This document shows, in pieces, positions 33,089 through 41,749 of a DNA stretch of 64,000 nt. Each line of letters starts with the position of its first letter. The first letter of the stretch is position 1. The position numbers were made by a program, and so were the translations under genes. Origin of the DNA: PALSA-612 sp963755155. GTDB taxonomy: Bacteria > Actinomycetota > Thermoleophilia > Gaiellales > Gaiellaceae. The stretch is taken from contig CAVWIV010000007.1 in the NCBI GenBank assembly GCA_963755155.1, positions 1-64,000 on the forward strand, written 5' to 3'. The notes under the pieces are model-generated. The model searched no databases. It was not told where the DNA came from and saw only the letters and a program-made list of their open reading frames with translations.

Positions 33089-34480
33089 CTAGAACTCGGT
33101 TTTCGCGACGTCGGCGAGGATCGTGTCGCGATACATCGGGAGCGACCAGCCCTCGCGCTCGAGCTCGTCGAGCCGTGCTTCGAACTTGCGCAGGTACTCG
33201 CGCTTGCTGCCATAGAGCTCGCGCAGCTTTGCGGGCGCGAACGGCTCTTGGTACGCGCTCAGGCGGCACATGGTCTGCGCGCCTTGCAGGCCGTTGACCC
33301 GCACGTACTCGCTCGGATTGGCGATCACGGGATCGGCGGCGGTATTGACCGGCGCGTATTTCGCCGTCGGCACGTCGACATAGGGATTGCGGATGCCGCC
33401 GAGGGGATTGCCATGCTCGTCGAGCGCCATCGTCGAGCCGTCGTTGCTGGCGTCGCGATCGAGCAGCACGCGCTGCGCGCGCGGCGGTGCCACGCCTTCG
33501 TCGACCCAGCGCAATAGGTGATGCAGGCTCACCGAGAAGTACGCCTGCGTCAGGAACGTGCTGAGCGGCTTCGTGCATGGGTTCGGCAACAGGCGCACGT
33601 TGTCGCGCGAATCGACATGGCCGATTGCTGCGAACTCGTACAACCGATACTGCTTGCCGGCCTCGTCGCCGTCCTGGCGGCGCGTTACGTTGGTTTCGAC
33701 CTCGTGCATCGTCGGCATCTGGATCAGAGGCACGTCGATCTCACGGATCGTCGAGCCATTCGACGTCGGCATGAAACCGTCGAAGATGCGGTTCATTTCG
33801 GGTGTGCGAAACACCATGTGCGCCGGCAGATAGTTGATGAGCGTGCCGGCGCTCATCGACGTTCCGCCCATGACCATTTTGCGCACGCGCAGCGAGCCGA
33901 GCGGACCTTTGTTGCTGCGAACGAGCGCGGCGACTTGCGCGATGATCTCGTTCTGCTGGCCGTCCTCGATCTTCATGCGCTCGTAGCGAGGCCCGTTGAA
34001 AGCGACGAACTGCTGCGGCGACGTCGTGACGATCTCGACGGCGGCGTGACCTGCGTCCATCAGGTACCCCGACGTGAACTCGAACATGTGTGCCGCGCCG
34101 CTGACGTGCATCGATTCTGCGAGCACGAGGCCGCTGAAGTCGCGGTCGGCGGCCGGTTGGCGCACGACGACGCGCGTCGTGTACGGTTTGCCGGCCGCGG
34201 TGCCGGACACGAAATACTCGGTGGTCTTGTAGCGGAAGTGCGCGACGTCGAGTCCGTCTGCTTGAGACGGCGCCGAATCGAACATCGCGCCGGGGCCCGT
34301 CACGGGCGCTGACAGCGTTGGCAGCGAGACGGCGGTCGGTACGCGTGGAATGCCCTCGATCTCCGGCTCGGGGCGTGGCCCGCCGAAACCGCCGGGCGGC
34401 TGGGCGACGGCACTGCCGGCGGCGAGCAGAGCGGCGAGTGCGGCGACGGAGACGGTTCGCGAAAGCTGACGTGACGGCAT
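33089..34480 (-). CDS. Secreted alpha/beta-hydrolase domain protein
   Basis: 463 residues with intact frame and a signal peptide (SVAALAALLAAGSAVAQ). The nucleophile elbow is visible as MGGTSMSAGTLINYL (Ser in G-x-S-x-x-G). Other blocks are TEYFVSGTAAGKPYTTRVVV, FSGLVLAESMHVSGAAHMFE and HLLRWVDEGVAPPRAQRVLL. It fits the large alpha/beta hydrolase domain family found in environmental Proteobacteria, often near aromatic or steroid catabolism genes; the substrate is unknown. The ATG at 34480 has a GGGGGAAGG box. It probably acts in the periplasm or outside the cell as an esterase. Confidence 0.75.
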   Translation of the reverse strand: MPSRQLSRTVSVAALAALLAAGSAVAQPPGGFGGPRPEPEIEGIPRVPTAVSLPTLSAPVTGPGAMFDSAPSQADGLDVAHFRYKTTEYFVSGTAAGKPYTTRVVVRQPAADRDFSGLVLAESMHVSGAAHMFEFTSGYLMDAGHAAVEIVTTSPQQFVAFNGPRYERMKIEDGQQNEIIAQVAALVRSNKGPLGSLRVRKMVMGGTSMSAGTLINYLPAHMVFRTPEMNRIFDGFMPTSNGSTIREIDVPLIQMPTMHEVETNVTRRQDGDEAGKQYRLYEFAAIGHVDSRDNVRLLPNPCTKPLSTFLTQAYFSVSLHHLLRWVDEGVAPPRAQRVLLDRDASNDGSTMALDEHGNPLGGIRNPYVDVPTAKYAPVNTAADPVIANPSEYVRVNGLQGAQTMCRLSAYQEPFAPAKLRELYGSKREYLRKFEARLDELEREGWSLPMYRDTILADVAKTEF

Positions 34481-34584
34481 GGCCTTCCCCCTAAGAGAGG
34501 GCCACACCTTACGTGACGGTCGAGAAAACCAGAAGGCCCGGCGGGTTCGGTTCGCCTGGGAGCTACTGGCCGGGCCGAAGCTTG

Positions 34585-34881
34585 CTATTGCCGCCGGGCG
34601 ACGGCGTGGATGACGGTGTCGTGCTCGAAGTACACCGAGAACGCGGGGTAGTCCCAGCGCGTGATCGGCGGCTGCTCTACGACCGATCCGCCAACAGGGG
34701 CGTGGCGTTCCGACGGTGCACCATAGCTGGACTCGACGGCCGTCATCGACATGCCGGCTCTCGGCCGCAGCGACTTGGACTGCGTGTCCATGTCGATGCC
34801 GTCGATGAGCAAGGTGTCGGCCTGAGCGCTCGGCACCGCGAGAAACAACAACGCTAACGTCGTGGGAATGGTTTTGGCCAT
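34585..34881 (-). CDS. Small secreted protein with SmpA/OmlA-like C terminus
   Basis: 98 residues; signal peptide MAKTIPTTLALLFLAVPSAQA. The mature part reads LRPRAGMSMTAVESSYGAPS and ITRWDYPAFSVYFEHDTVIH. The GMS-x2-V-x4-GAP layout and the RWDYP strand resemble the BamE (SmpA/OmlA) fold, which is known for outer-membrane assembly and also for many stand-alone secreted proteins. The lipobox is absent, so it is probably a soluble periplasmic protein. A GGGAGGA box precedes the ATG at 34881. It is divergent from lolC. Confidence 0.6.
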   Translation of the reverse strand: MAKTIPTTLALLFLAVPSAQADTLLIDGIDMDTQSKSLRPRAGMSMTAVESSYGAPSERHAPVGGSVVEQPPITRWDYPAFSVYFEHDTVIHAVARRQ

Positions 34882-35050
34882 GACCCGTCCTCCCTGGAAT
34901 GCAGGGGAATATAGCACCGCTAAACGAGGCCTCAAATTCGCCCGCCGGCTTTTGTGGCATGGGTCACAGTTCGTGCGTGGCGTTGTTGCGAGCCGCGCCG
35001 TTGCTCGCTTCGCCAACCAGGCCCCGGTCGTTATGGTTTAATTCGCGCTC
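34882..35050. promoter_or_regulatory. Divergent spacer between the SmpA-like gene and lolC
   Basis: 169 bases that should carry promoters for both genes. A plus-strand TTATGGTTTAAT stretch lies about 15 bases before the lolC ATG; a matching -35 is not clear. No LexA box or other operator was seen. Confidence 0.3.
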
Positions 35051-36289
35051 ATGTTTCAACCCCTCGAGTGGTTCATCGGCTTGCGCTACCTCCGCTCGCG
35101 GCGGTGGCGCGCGCTCGTGTCGTTTCGAACCGCTGCGTCGCTACTCGGCCTCGCGCTCGGTGTCACGGCGCTGATCGTCATCCTGTCGGTGTTGAACGGC
35201 CTCGAGTCCGAGACGAGGACGCGCTTGCTTGCCCTGAGCGCGCACGCGACCGTCTCGGCGCCGCAAGGCCTGGCCGATTGGCGCGAGGTCGCAGGGCGTT
35301 TCGCGAGCGTGCCGGGCGTTGCGGCCGTCGCGCCGTACGTGCGGCTCGAAAGCATGCTCGCGGCCGGTACCAACCTGCGGCCTGCAATCGTGCGCGGGAT
35401 TTTGCCGGAGGAGGAAGGCGAGGTTTCGGACTTGGGCCGCCTGATCGAACGGGGCGCCGTCGAGAATCTTCAGCCCGGTGCCCACCGCATCCTGCTCGGC
35501 GAGGTGCTCGCGTTCAACCTCGGTGTCGAGACGGGTGACACGGTGCGCGTGCTCGTGCCGCGTATCACGAACGGGGAAATCATCCCGCGCATCGCGGCGT
35601 TTACCGTCGGCGGTGTATTCGAGGCGGGGGTTCCCGATCACGATACCTCGTTGGCGCTCGTGCATCTCACGGACGCCAGCGATCTCAAAGGCTTGGGCGG
35701 TGCGGCGGAGGGCGTCGCCCTGAAGTTCGACGACCCGTTGCTCGTGCGCGAGTTCGCGGCCGCGCAGCGCGGCGCATTCGATGCGGACTGGCGCTACTCC
35801 GATTGGACCGAGGAATATCGCAACCTCTTCACCGCGATGCGCATCGAGAAGCTCATGATGTCGATCATTTTGCTGATGATCGTCGGCGTCGCGGCCTTCA
35901 ACATCGTCGCGTCGCTGATGATGGTCGTCATCGACAAGCAGAAAGACATTGCGATCCTGCGCACCTACGGTCTCGATGCGCGCCGCGTCGCACGGATCTT
36001 CATCGTGCAGGGCGCTGTCATCGGGCTCGTCGGCGCGTTGCTCGGCGTCGCTCTCGGCCTCGCACTCGCCTACAACATCGACGTGGTCGTGCCGTGGCTC
36101 GAGCAGACGTTCGGCTTCCAAATCATGCCGGGCGACGTGTACTACGTGACGGCGTTGCCGTCGGAAGTGCAGCTCTTCGACGTCGTCGCGGTGCCCGTGG
36201 CTGCATTCGCGCTCGCGATACTCGCGACGTTGTATCCCGCGCGGCGCGCGGCTGCGATCGCGCCGGCGAGCGCCCTGCGATACGACTAG
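35051..36289 (+). CDS. lolC: Lipoprotein-releasing ABC transporter, permease subunit
   Basis: Inner-membrane permease that releases outer-membrane lipoproteins to LolA, driven by LolD. 412 residues, intact frame: N-terminal FIGLRYLRSRRWRALVSFRT, first helix LLGLALGVTALIVILSVLNG, a large periplasmic domain (about 50-270), then three helices (MMSIILLMIVGVAAFNIVAS; VQGAVIGLVGALLGVALGLA; VVAVPVAAFALAILATLYPA) and the C-terminal RRAAAIAPASALRYD. The FtsX-type layout fits. lolC and lolE names cannot be assigned with certainty because the two permeases are alike; this one is first in the operon. Confidence 0.9.
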   Translation: MFQPLEWFIGLRYLRSRRWRALVSFRTAASLLGLALGVTALIVILSVLNGLESETRTRLLALSAHATVSAPQGLADWREVAGRFASVPGVAAVAPYVRLESMLAAGTNLRPAIVRGILPEEEGEVSDLGRLIERGAVENLQPGAHRILLGEVLAFNLGVETGDTVRVLVPRITNGEIIPRIAAFTVGGVFEAGVPDHDTSLALVHLTDASDLKGLGGAAEGVALKFDDPLLVREFAAAQRGAFDADWRYSDWTEEYRNLFTAMRIEKLMMSIILLMIVGVAAFNIVASLMMVVIDKQKDIAILRTYGLDARRVARIFIVQGAVIGLVGALLGVALGLALAYNIDVVVPWLEQTFGFQIMPGDVYYVTALPSEVQLFDVVAVPVAAFALAILATLYPARRAAAIAPASALRYD

Positions 36290-36295
36290 CGTCAC

Positions 36296-37555
36296 ATGCG
36301 CCAACCCTACGAGCTGTCGATTGCCGCCCGCTACCTGCGGACCCGTAGCGCTCATAGCTTTATCTCGTTCATTTCGGCAGTTTCGATGATCGGCATTGCA
36401 CTCGCCGTCGCGGTATTGATCGTCGTGCTGTCGGTGATGAACGGTTTTGAGTACGAGCTGCAGAGGCGGATTCTCGGCATGGTGTCGGATGCTTCGATCA
36501 CGGGCTACGAAGGCCCCTTGGACAATTGGCAGGAGCTGCGCGAGCGCGTGCTCGCGCGCGAGGACATCGACGCCGCCGCGCCTTACGTCGAGGGTCAAGC
36601 AATGGCGGTGGCCGGAGAAGCGCTGGCGGGCGTCACCGTGCGCGGCATCGATCCCGAGCTCGAGCCCGAGGTGTCGACGATCCGTTCGGTCATGACGAGC
36701 GGCGAGCTAACGGACCTCACGCCCCGCAGCTATCGCGCGGTGATCGGTCAGCAGCTGGCAACGGCGCTCGACGTCGCCGTCGGCGACAAGATCGTGCTCG
36801 TGCTCGCCGACTGGAACGTGACGCCGGCCGGCCTGGCACCGCGCGTGCGCTCCTTTACCGTCAGCGGAGTCTTCGATGCCGGTATGTACGAATACGACCG
36901 GGGGCTCGTGTTCACGAGCTTTGACGACGCTGCGCGCCTGTTCAAGACGGGTGGCGAAGCGACCGGGCTGCGGCTCGCGATTCCCGATCTCTACAACGCA
37001 CGCGACGTCGCGATGGGGGCGGCGAAGCAACTCGCCGACGAGCGCGGCACCAACTTCTACATCGACGACTGGACTCGCCTCCACTACACGTTTTTCCGCT
37101 CGATTCAGCTGCAGAAGTCGATGATGTTCGTGATCTTGTCGCTGGTGATCGCGGTGGCTGCGTTCAATATCGTCTCGACGCTGATGATGGTGGTCCGCGA
37201 CAAACGCGGCGACATCGCGATCCTGCGCAGCTTCGGCGCGACGCAGCGCAGCGTCATGATGCTGTTCGCGAGCCAGGGCACGCTCATCGGCATCATCGGC
37301 GCGCTGCTCGGCGTCGCGCTTGCCCTCGTCATCTCGTGGCAGCTCGGCAATATCGTCAACGTGCTGCAGGCTTGGTTCGGCATCGATCTCTTGGCAGCCG
37401 AGGTGTACTACTTGCAGGATCTTCCGACGCAAGTGCGGCCGCTCGAGGTGCTACAAATCGGTGGCATGGCGCTGGCGCTCGCCGTCGCCGCAACGTTCTA
37501 TCCGGCTTTGAGCGCGGCTCGCCAACCGCCGGCCGAGGCGTTGCGCTATGAGTGA
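36296..37555 (+). CDS. lolE: Lipoprotein-releasing ABC transporter, second permease subunit
   Basis: 419 residues, intact, starting MRQPYELSIAARYLRTRSAH. First helix ISAVSMIGIALAVAVLIVVL, periplasmic domain about 45-275, then MMFVILSLVIAVAAFNIVST, ASQGTLIGIIGALLGVALAL and LQIGGMALALAVAATFYPAL, ending ARQPPAEALRYE. It follows lolC by six bases and overlaps lolD by eight, forming a complete lolC-lolE-lolD set. The second permease distinguishes this from organisms with a single LolF. Confidence 0.9.
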   Translation: MRQPYELSIAARYLRTRSAHSFISFISAVSMIGIALAVAVLIVVLSVMNGFEYELQRRILGMVSDASITGYEGPLDNWQELRERVLAREDIDAAAPYVEGQAMAVAGEALAGVTVRGIDPELEPEVSTIRSVMTSGELTDLTPRSYRAVIGQQLATALDVAVGDKIVLVLADWNVTPAGLAPRVRSFTVSGVFDAGMYEYDRGLVFTSFDDAARLFKTGGEATGLRLAIPDLYNARDVAMGAAKQLADERGTNFYIDDWTRLHYTFFRSIQLQKSMMFVILSLVIAVAAFNIVSTLMMVVRDKRGDIAILRSFGATQRSVMMLFASQGTLIGIIGALLGVALALVISWQLGNIVNVLQAWFGIDLLAAEVYYLQDLPTQVRPLEVLQIGGMALALAVAATFYPALSAARQPPAEALRYE

Positions 37556-38234
37556 CTCGGTACCGGTCCTCGAGGCCCGCAAGCTCGTCAAGACTTTCGG
37601 CGACGTCGGGCGCAACGTCGAAGTGCTCCGCGGCGTCGAGCTCACCGTCGCCAAGGGCGATCGCATTGCCATCGTCGGCTCGTCGGGATCGGGCAAAACT
37701 ACGTTGCTGCAGCTCATCGGTGGCCTCGATCAGCCGACGGAAGGCGAAGTCCGTGTCGTCGGCGAGTCGATGAGCACGCTGCGCGACGCGGATCGCGGCC
37801 GGCTGCGCAATCGTGCGCTCGGCTTCGTCTATCAGTTTCACCATCTCCTGCCGGAGTTCACGGCGCTCGAGAACGTGGCGATGCCGCTGCTGGTGCGCGG
37901 CGCCGTCCCGCAGCAGGCGGCTGCGGAAGCGCGCGGCTTACTCGAGCGCGTCGGCCTGGGTGAGCGGCTCGATCATCGTCCCTCGCAGCTTTCGGGCGGC
38001 GAGCGGCAGCGAACGGCCGTGGCTCGCGCGCTCGTGACTCGCCCGGCCGCAGTGCTGGCCGACGAGCCGACCGGCAACCTCGACCGACCGACGGGGTTGC
38101 GCGTGTTCGAGCTGTTACTCGAGTTGAACGCGGCGCTCGGCACGAGCCTCGTCGTCGTCACGCACGACCCTGATTTGGCGGCGCGCATGGATCGCGTGCT
38201 CGAGCTCAAGGACGGCGTATTGATGCCCGCCTAA
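37548..38234 (+). CDS. lolD: Lipoprotein-releasing ABC transporter ATPase
   Basis: 228 residues. Walker A IVGSSGSGKTTLLQ (about residues 42-55), Q-loop in LGFVYQFHHLLPEFTALENV (the LolD-type QFHHLLPEFTA), signature QLSGGERQRTAVARAL, Walker B AVLADEPTGNLD and H-loop VVVTHDPDLA. It supplies ATP energy to LolC and LolE for lipoprotein extraction. The ATG lies within the end of lolE, giving translational coupling. Confidence 0.95.
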   Translation: MSDSVPVLEARKLVKTFGDVGRNVEVLRGVELTVAKGDRIAIVGSSGSGKTTLLQLIGGLDQPTEGEVRVVGESMSTLRDADRGRLRNRALGFVYQFHHLLPEFTALENVAMPLLVRGAVPQQAAAEARGLLERVGLGERLDHRPSQLSGGERQRTAVARALVTRPAAVLADEPTGNLDRPTGLRVFELLLELNAALGTSLVVVTHDPDLAARMDRVLELKDGVLMPA

Positions 38235-38278
38235 GTCCGAGCGCGTCGGCTGCCGGCCGTTTCCAACCTGCACCGGTC

Positions 38279-40581
38279 GTGTGGGCCGGCGGCGCTTGGC
38301 TGCTCGGTACGATGGCAGTGCACCAGTTGCCCGTGTTGCCGAGCGCGCTATGGGGCGTGCCGCTGCTAGTCGCGGCGTGCGCCGCGCTGCGTTACGCAGC
38401 GTTGCGGCCATTGCTCGCGCTGGCTGCGGCGGTCGCATGGACCGGGTGGTGCGCCGGCGAGCGGCTGGCCGAGCGCCTGCCGGCTGCGGCGCTCGGCGAC
38501 GATTTCGTGCTCACGGGCTCGGTCGGCGGATTTCCGAGTACCTCGCCGGGGCAGATTACGTTTCCGTTCGACGTCGCGGCGCCGCGGCCCCCGGGCGTGC
38601 CGCCGCGCGTGCGCCTCACGTGGTACGACCCGCCGGCGGCGGTCGGCCCCGGCGACGTCTTGGCCGTAACGGCGCGCCTGCGGCCGCCGCGCGGCGCACG
38701 CAACCCCGGTGGCTTCGATTACGAGCAGTGGTTGCTCGTCAACGGCTACGGCGCAACGGGCTACGTCCGGTCCGGCGCCGTCGACGCAGAGGCCCGCGGC
38801 GATCTCGGGACGAGGTGGCTCAAGTTTCGCGGCGCGCTCGCCGAGCGCATCGGCGCCGCGAGTGGCGACGCCGACGGCGCGGCGTTGCTGACTGCGCTCG
38901 CCCTCGGGGAGCGCTTCCGCTTCAGCGAGCAGCATTGGGCGGATTTTCGCCGCACGGGTACGAGCCACCTCGTGGCCGTATCGGGGATGCACGTCGCGTT
39001 GCTCGGGGTCGTCGTGTTCGTCGCGCTGCGCCGCATCTGGCTACGGCTGCCGCGCCCGTTCGCGAGCTACGACCTGGAGGTCGCCGCCGGCTGCGAGTCT
39101 ACTCGCCACGGGTTACTACGCGGCGCTGACGGGCTTCGCCGTGCCGGCGCAGCGTTCGCTCGTCATGATCGCGATCGCGCTCGCTGCGCTCGTGAGCCGT
39201 CGGCGCGTCAGCGCCGCGCAGCTCGTCGCGGCGACACTCGTCGTCGTGCTGGTCTGGGACCCGTTCGCACCGTTGTCGGCGTCGTTCTGGCTGTCGTTCG
39301 TCGCGGTCGCGATCCTGCTGGCGCTCGCGGCGCCCCGGTCGCGCGCACGCGGGGCGCCTGACGGTTTGCGGCGCGGCGCGCACGTCGCGCTCGAGTTCGT
39401 GCGTTTGCAGTGGTGGATCGGGCTTGCGTTGCTGCCCGTCACCGCGTGGTACTTCGGCGAGGTTTCGCTCGTCGGCCCGCTGGTGAATCTGGTTGCGATC
39501 CCGTTTTTCAACCTGTGTCTCGTGCCGGTGACCGTGCTGATGACGCTCGCCGTGTCGTTCGACGCGTTCGGCGAGTGGGCGACGCTGCTCGTGCACGCGA
39601 CGGCCGAGCTCGCGGGTTTCACGGTGCGCAGCCTGCACGCGGTGGCGGAGCTGCGCATCGCGGCAGTGACTGTGCCCCTGCCGCCGTGGCCCGCGTTCCT
39701 CACAGCTACGGTCGGCGTCGCGTTCGCGGTAGGCGGTGCGGCACTGCCGGGCAGCCGCCTGGCTTGGCTCGCGCTGCTGCCGCTCGCCTTGCCGGCGCTG
39801 CGGTTGCCGCAGCACGGGAGTGCGCGAGTCGTCGTGCTAGACGTCGGCCACGGGCTTGCCGTGCTCGTCGAGACGCGCAGCGCAAGGCTATTGTTCGACG
39901 CGGGGCCGACGGCGCGCTCGGGATTCGATAGCGGCGAGGAGATCGTGTTGCCGGCGCTCGCCGCGAGCGGCCGTCGCGGTCTCGATCGGCTCATCGTGAG
40001 CCACGCCGACAACGATCACTCTGGCGGTGCCGCGGCCGTCATCGCCGCGTTCCCAAATGTCGACGTGCTGAAAGGTCCGGACGTCGCCGCGCTGCCGGGG
40101 CGCCCGTGCGCGCGCGGCGAGCGTTGGGAGTGGGACGGCGTCCGGTTCGCCATCCTGCATCCCGACGAAGGGTTCGCCGCGCGCGGGAACGACAGCTCGT
40201 GCGTGCTCGCGGTCGAGGCTGGATCGAGCTCGTTGCTGGTGACGGGCGACATCGAGCGGCGCGGTGAGAGCGCCGTGGCGCACGCAGCCTATTGCCGCCG
40301 ACGTGGTCGTCGTACCGCATCATGGCAGTGCGACCTCATCGTCGCCGTCATTCGTTGCCGCGGTCGGCGCCACACACGCGATCGTCTCTGCCGGTTATGC
40401 GAACCGTTGGGGGTTCCCTCGGCCCGAGGTTCGCGAGCGCTGGCAGCAGAGCGGGGCGGCGGTAACGGTGACGGGCGATTCGGGCGCCGTCAGCGTCACG
40501 CTGGCGCCCGACCACATCGTCGTTACCGCCGAACGTGATCGGCGTCACCATTATTGGCACGCGCCGAGATTTCCATGGTGA
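38279..40581 (+). CDS. comEC: ComEC/Rec2-type DNA uptake channel (gammaproteobacterial piece)
   Basis: About 767 residues. GTG start at 38279 (or ATG at 38311). Domains in order: N-terminal helices and OB-like part (GDVLAVTARLRPPRGARNPG), competence domain (FRRTGTSHLVAVSGMHVALL; YYAALTGFAVPAQRSLVMIA; DPFAPLSASFWLSFVAVAIL), and a beta-lactamase-like domain (ARVVVLDVGHGLAVLVETRS; RLIVSHADNDHSGGAAAVI; VVVPHHGSATSSS). Two one-base insertions, near 39,098 and 40,290, break the frame; both repair cleanly. It sits between lolD and exbB, the usual order in gammaproteobacteria. It does not match the myxococcal comEC at 26,012 closely enough to be a copy. Confidence 0.9.
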
Positions 40582-40637
40582 ATCAGGTTTTAGCGCGTTA
40601 TAGTTCGCCGCAACTTTGAAGGAGCTCAGGGTCGCTC

Positions 40638-41300
40638 ATGCTCGAGATCGTCCAGGCCGGTGGTTGGCTCATGTTGCCGATCATCGCTTGCTCCGTGATG
40701 GCGGTCGCGATCGTTCTCGAACGGCTTTGGACGCTGCAAGAGAAGCGCGTGCTGCCGGCGCTCGTCGCGAACCAAGTCTGGGAGTGGGTTCAACACAACC
40801 AGATCGACGCCCAACAAGTGCAACAGGTACATCAAAGCTCGCCGTTCGGGCAGGTGCTTGCGGCCGGCCTCTCGTATCGGCACGCGCCTCGCGACGTGTT
40901 GAAGGAAGCGGTCGAGGACGCGGGGCGACACGCGGTTCATGGTCTCGAGCGTTATCTGAATACGCTCGGCACTATCGCTGCCATCTCGCCGCTGCTCGGT
41001 CTGCTCGGCACGGTGTCGGGCATGATCCGTTCGTTCACCGCAATTACGACCGAGGGTGTCGGTAATCCGGCCGTGCTGGCGGGGGGCATCTCCGAAGCGT
41101 TGATCACGACGGCGGCCGGTCTGACGGTGGCCATCCCTGCCTTGATCGCCTATCGGTATCTGCGTGGGCGCGTCGATGAATTGGTCGTGCAGATCGAGAA
41201 GGATTCGATGCGCTTCATCGAGGCGTTGCTGCACCAGCAGCGAACCGGTGTGTTTGGAGTAGCCGATGAAGCTGCAAAGCAAGTCAAGAGACGAGCCTGA
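40638..41300 (+). CDS. exbB: ExbB/TolQ-family proton channel subunit
   Basis: 220 residues, three membrane helices: MLPIIACSVMAVAIVLERLW, TLGTIAAISPLLGLLGTVSG and LITTAAGLTVAIPALIAYRY. The sequence SPLLGLLGTVSGMIRSF is the family signature. With ExbD it uses the proton gradient, usually for TonB-dependent import; in this conserved lol-msbA neighbourhood its partner and target are not established. It has an AAGGAG box and overlaps exbD by 35 bases. Confidence 0.85.
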   Translation: MLEIVQAGGWLMLPIIACSVMAVAIVLERLWTLQEKRVLPALVANQVWEWVQHNQIDAQQVQQVHQSSPFGQVLAAGLSYRHAPRDVLKEAVEDAGRHAVHGLERYLNTLGTIAAISPLLGLLGTVSGMIRSFTAITTEGVGNPAVLAGGISEALITTAAGLTVAIPALIAYRYLRGRVDELVVQIEKDSMRFIEALLHQQRTGVFGVADEAAKQVKRRA

Positions 41301-41697
41301 AATCAATGTAATTTCGCTCGTCGACGTGCTGCTCGTCCTCGTTCTGTTCTTCATGGTGTCGACGAGCTTCATGCGGGAGACCGAGATCAGCCTGCAGCTC
41401 CCCGAGGCGACGATCGAGAGCCGAGCGGAGACACCCAACGAAACGCTCGAGATCATGGTCACGCAAGCGGGCTCCTATCTCGTCAACGGCCGCGAGCTCG
41501 TCAACAGCGAGCGGCGCACGCTACGCGCTGCGATCGAGCGCCTCTCCGGCGAGAAGCGCGACCAGCCCGTCGTCATTCGCGCCGACGCAGCGGCTACACA
41601 CCAAGCAGTGATTACGGCGATGGACGTCGCCGGTCAGCTCGGGTTCGTCAGAATCAACATCGCCACCGTCACACCGCCTGAAGCCCAAACCCGGTGA
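41266..41697 (+). CDS. exbD: ExbD/TolR-family protein
   Basis: 143 residues: short cytosolic N terminus (SRDEPEINVISLVDVLLVLV), one membrane helix with the conserved Asp (LVDVLLVLVLFFMVSTSF), and a periplasmic domain (TQAGSYLVNGRELVNSERRT; PVVIRADAAATHQAVITAMD; GFVRINIATVTP). The Asp in the helix is the proton-handling residue in this family. The start lies inside exbB. Confidence 0.88.
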   Translation: MKLQSKSRDEPEINVISLVDVLLVLVLFFMVSTSFMRETEISLQLPEATIESRAETPNETLEIMVTQAGSYLVNGRELVNSERRTLRAAIERLSGEKRDQPVVIRADAAATHQAVITAMDVAGQLGFVRINIATVTPPEAQTR

Positions 41698-41749
41698 GCC
41701 GTGCGTACGGCGGCGGTCGACCGCCAAGCACAAGGCGTAGGATCGAACC

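Noticed and set aside
33089..34480. Long plus-strand reading opposite the hydrolase gene
   Set aside because: It mirrors the codon bias of the minus-strand gene, has no start signal and no family features, while the minus-strand protein has a signal peptide and a nucleophile motif.
25987..40581. Two comEC genes as a duplication in one genome
   Set aside because: They lie on different sides of the second joint, differ in codon pattern and error rate, and belong to different lineages.
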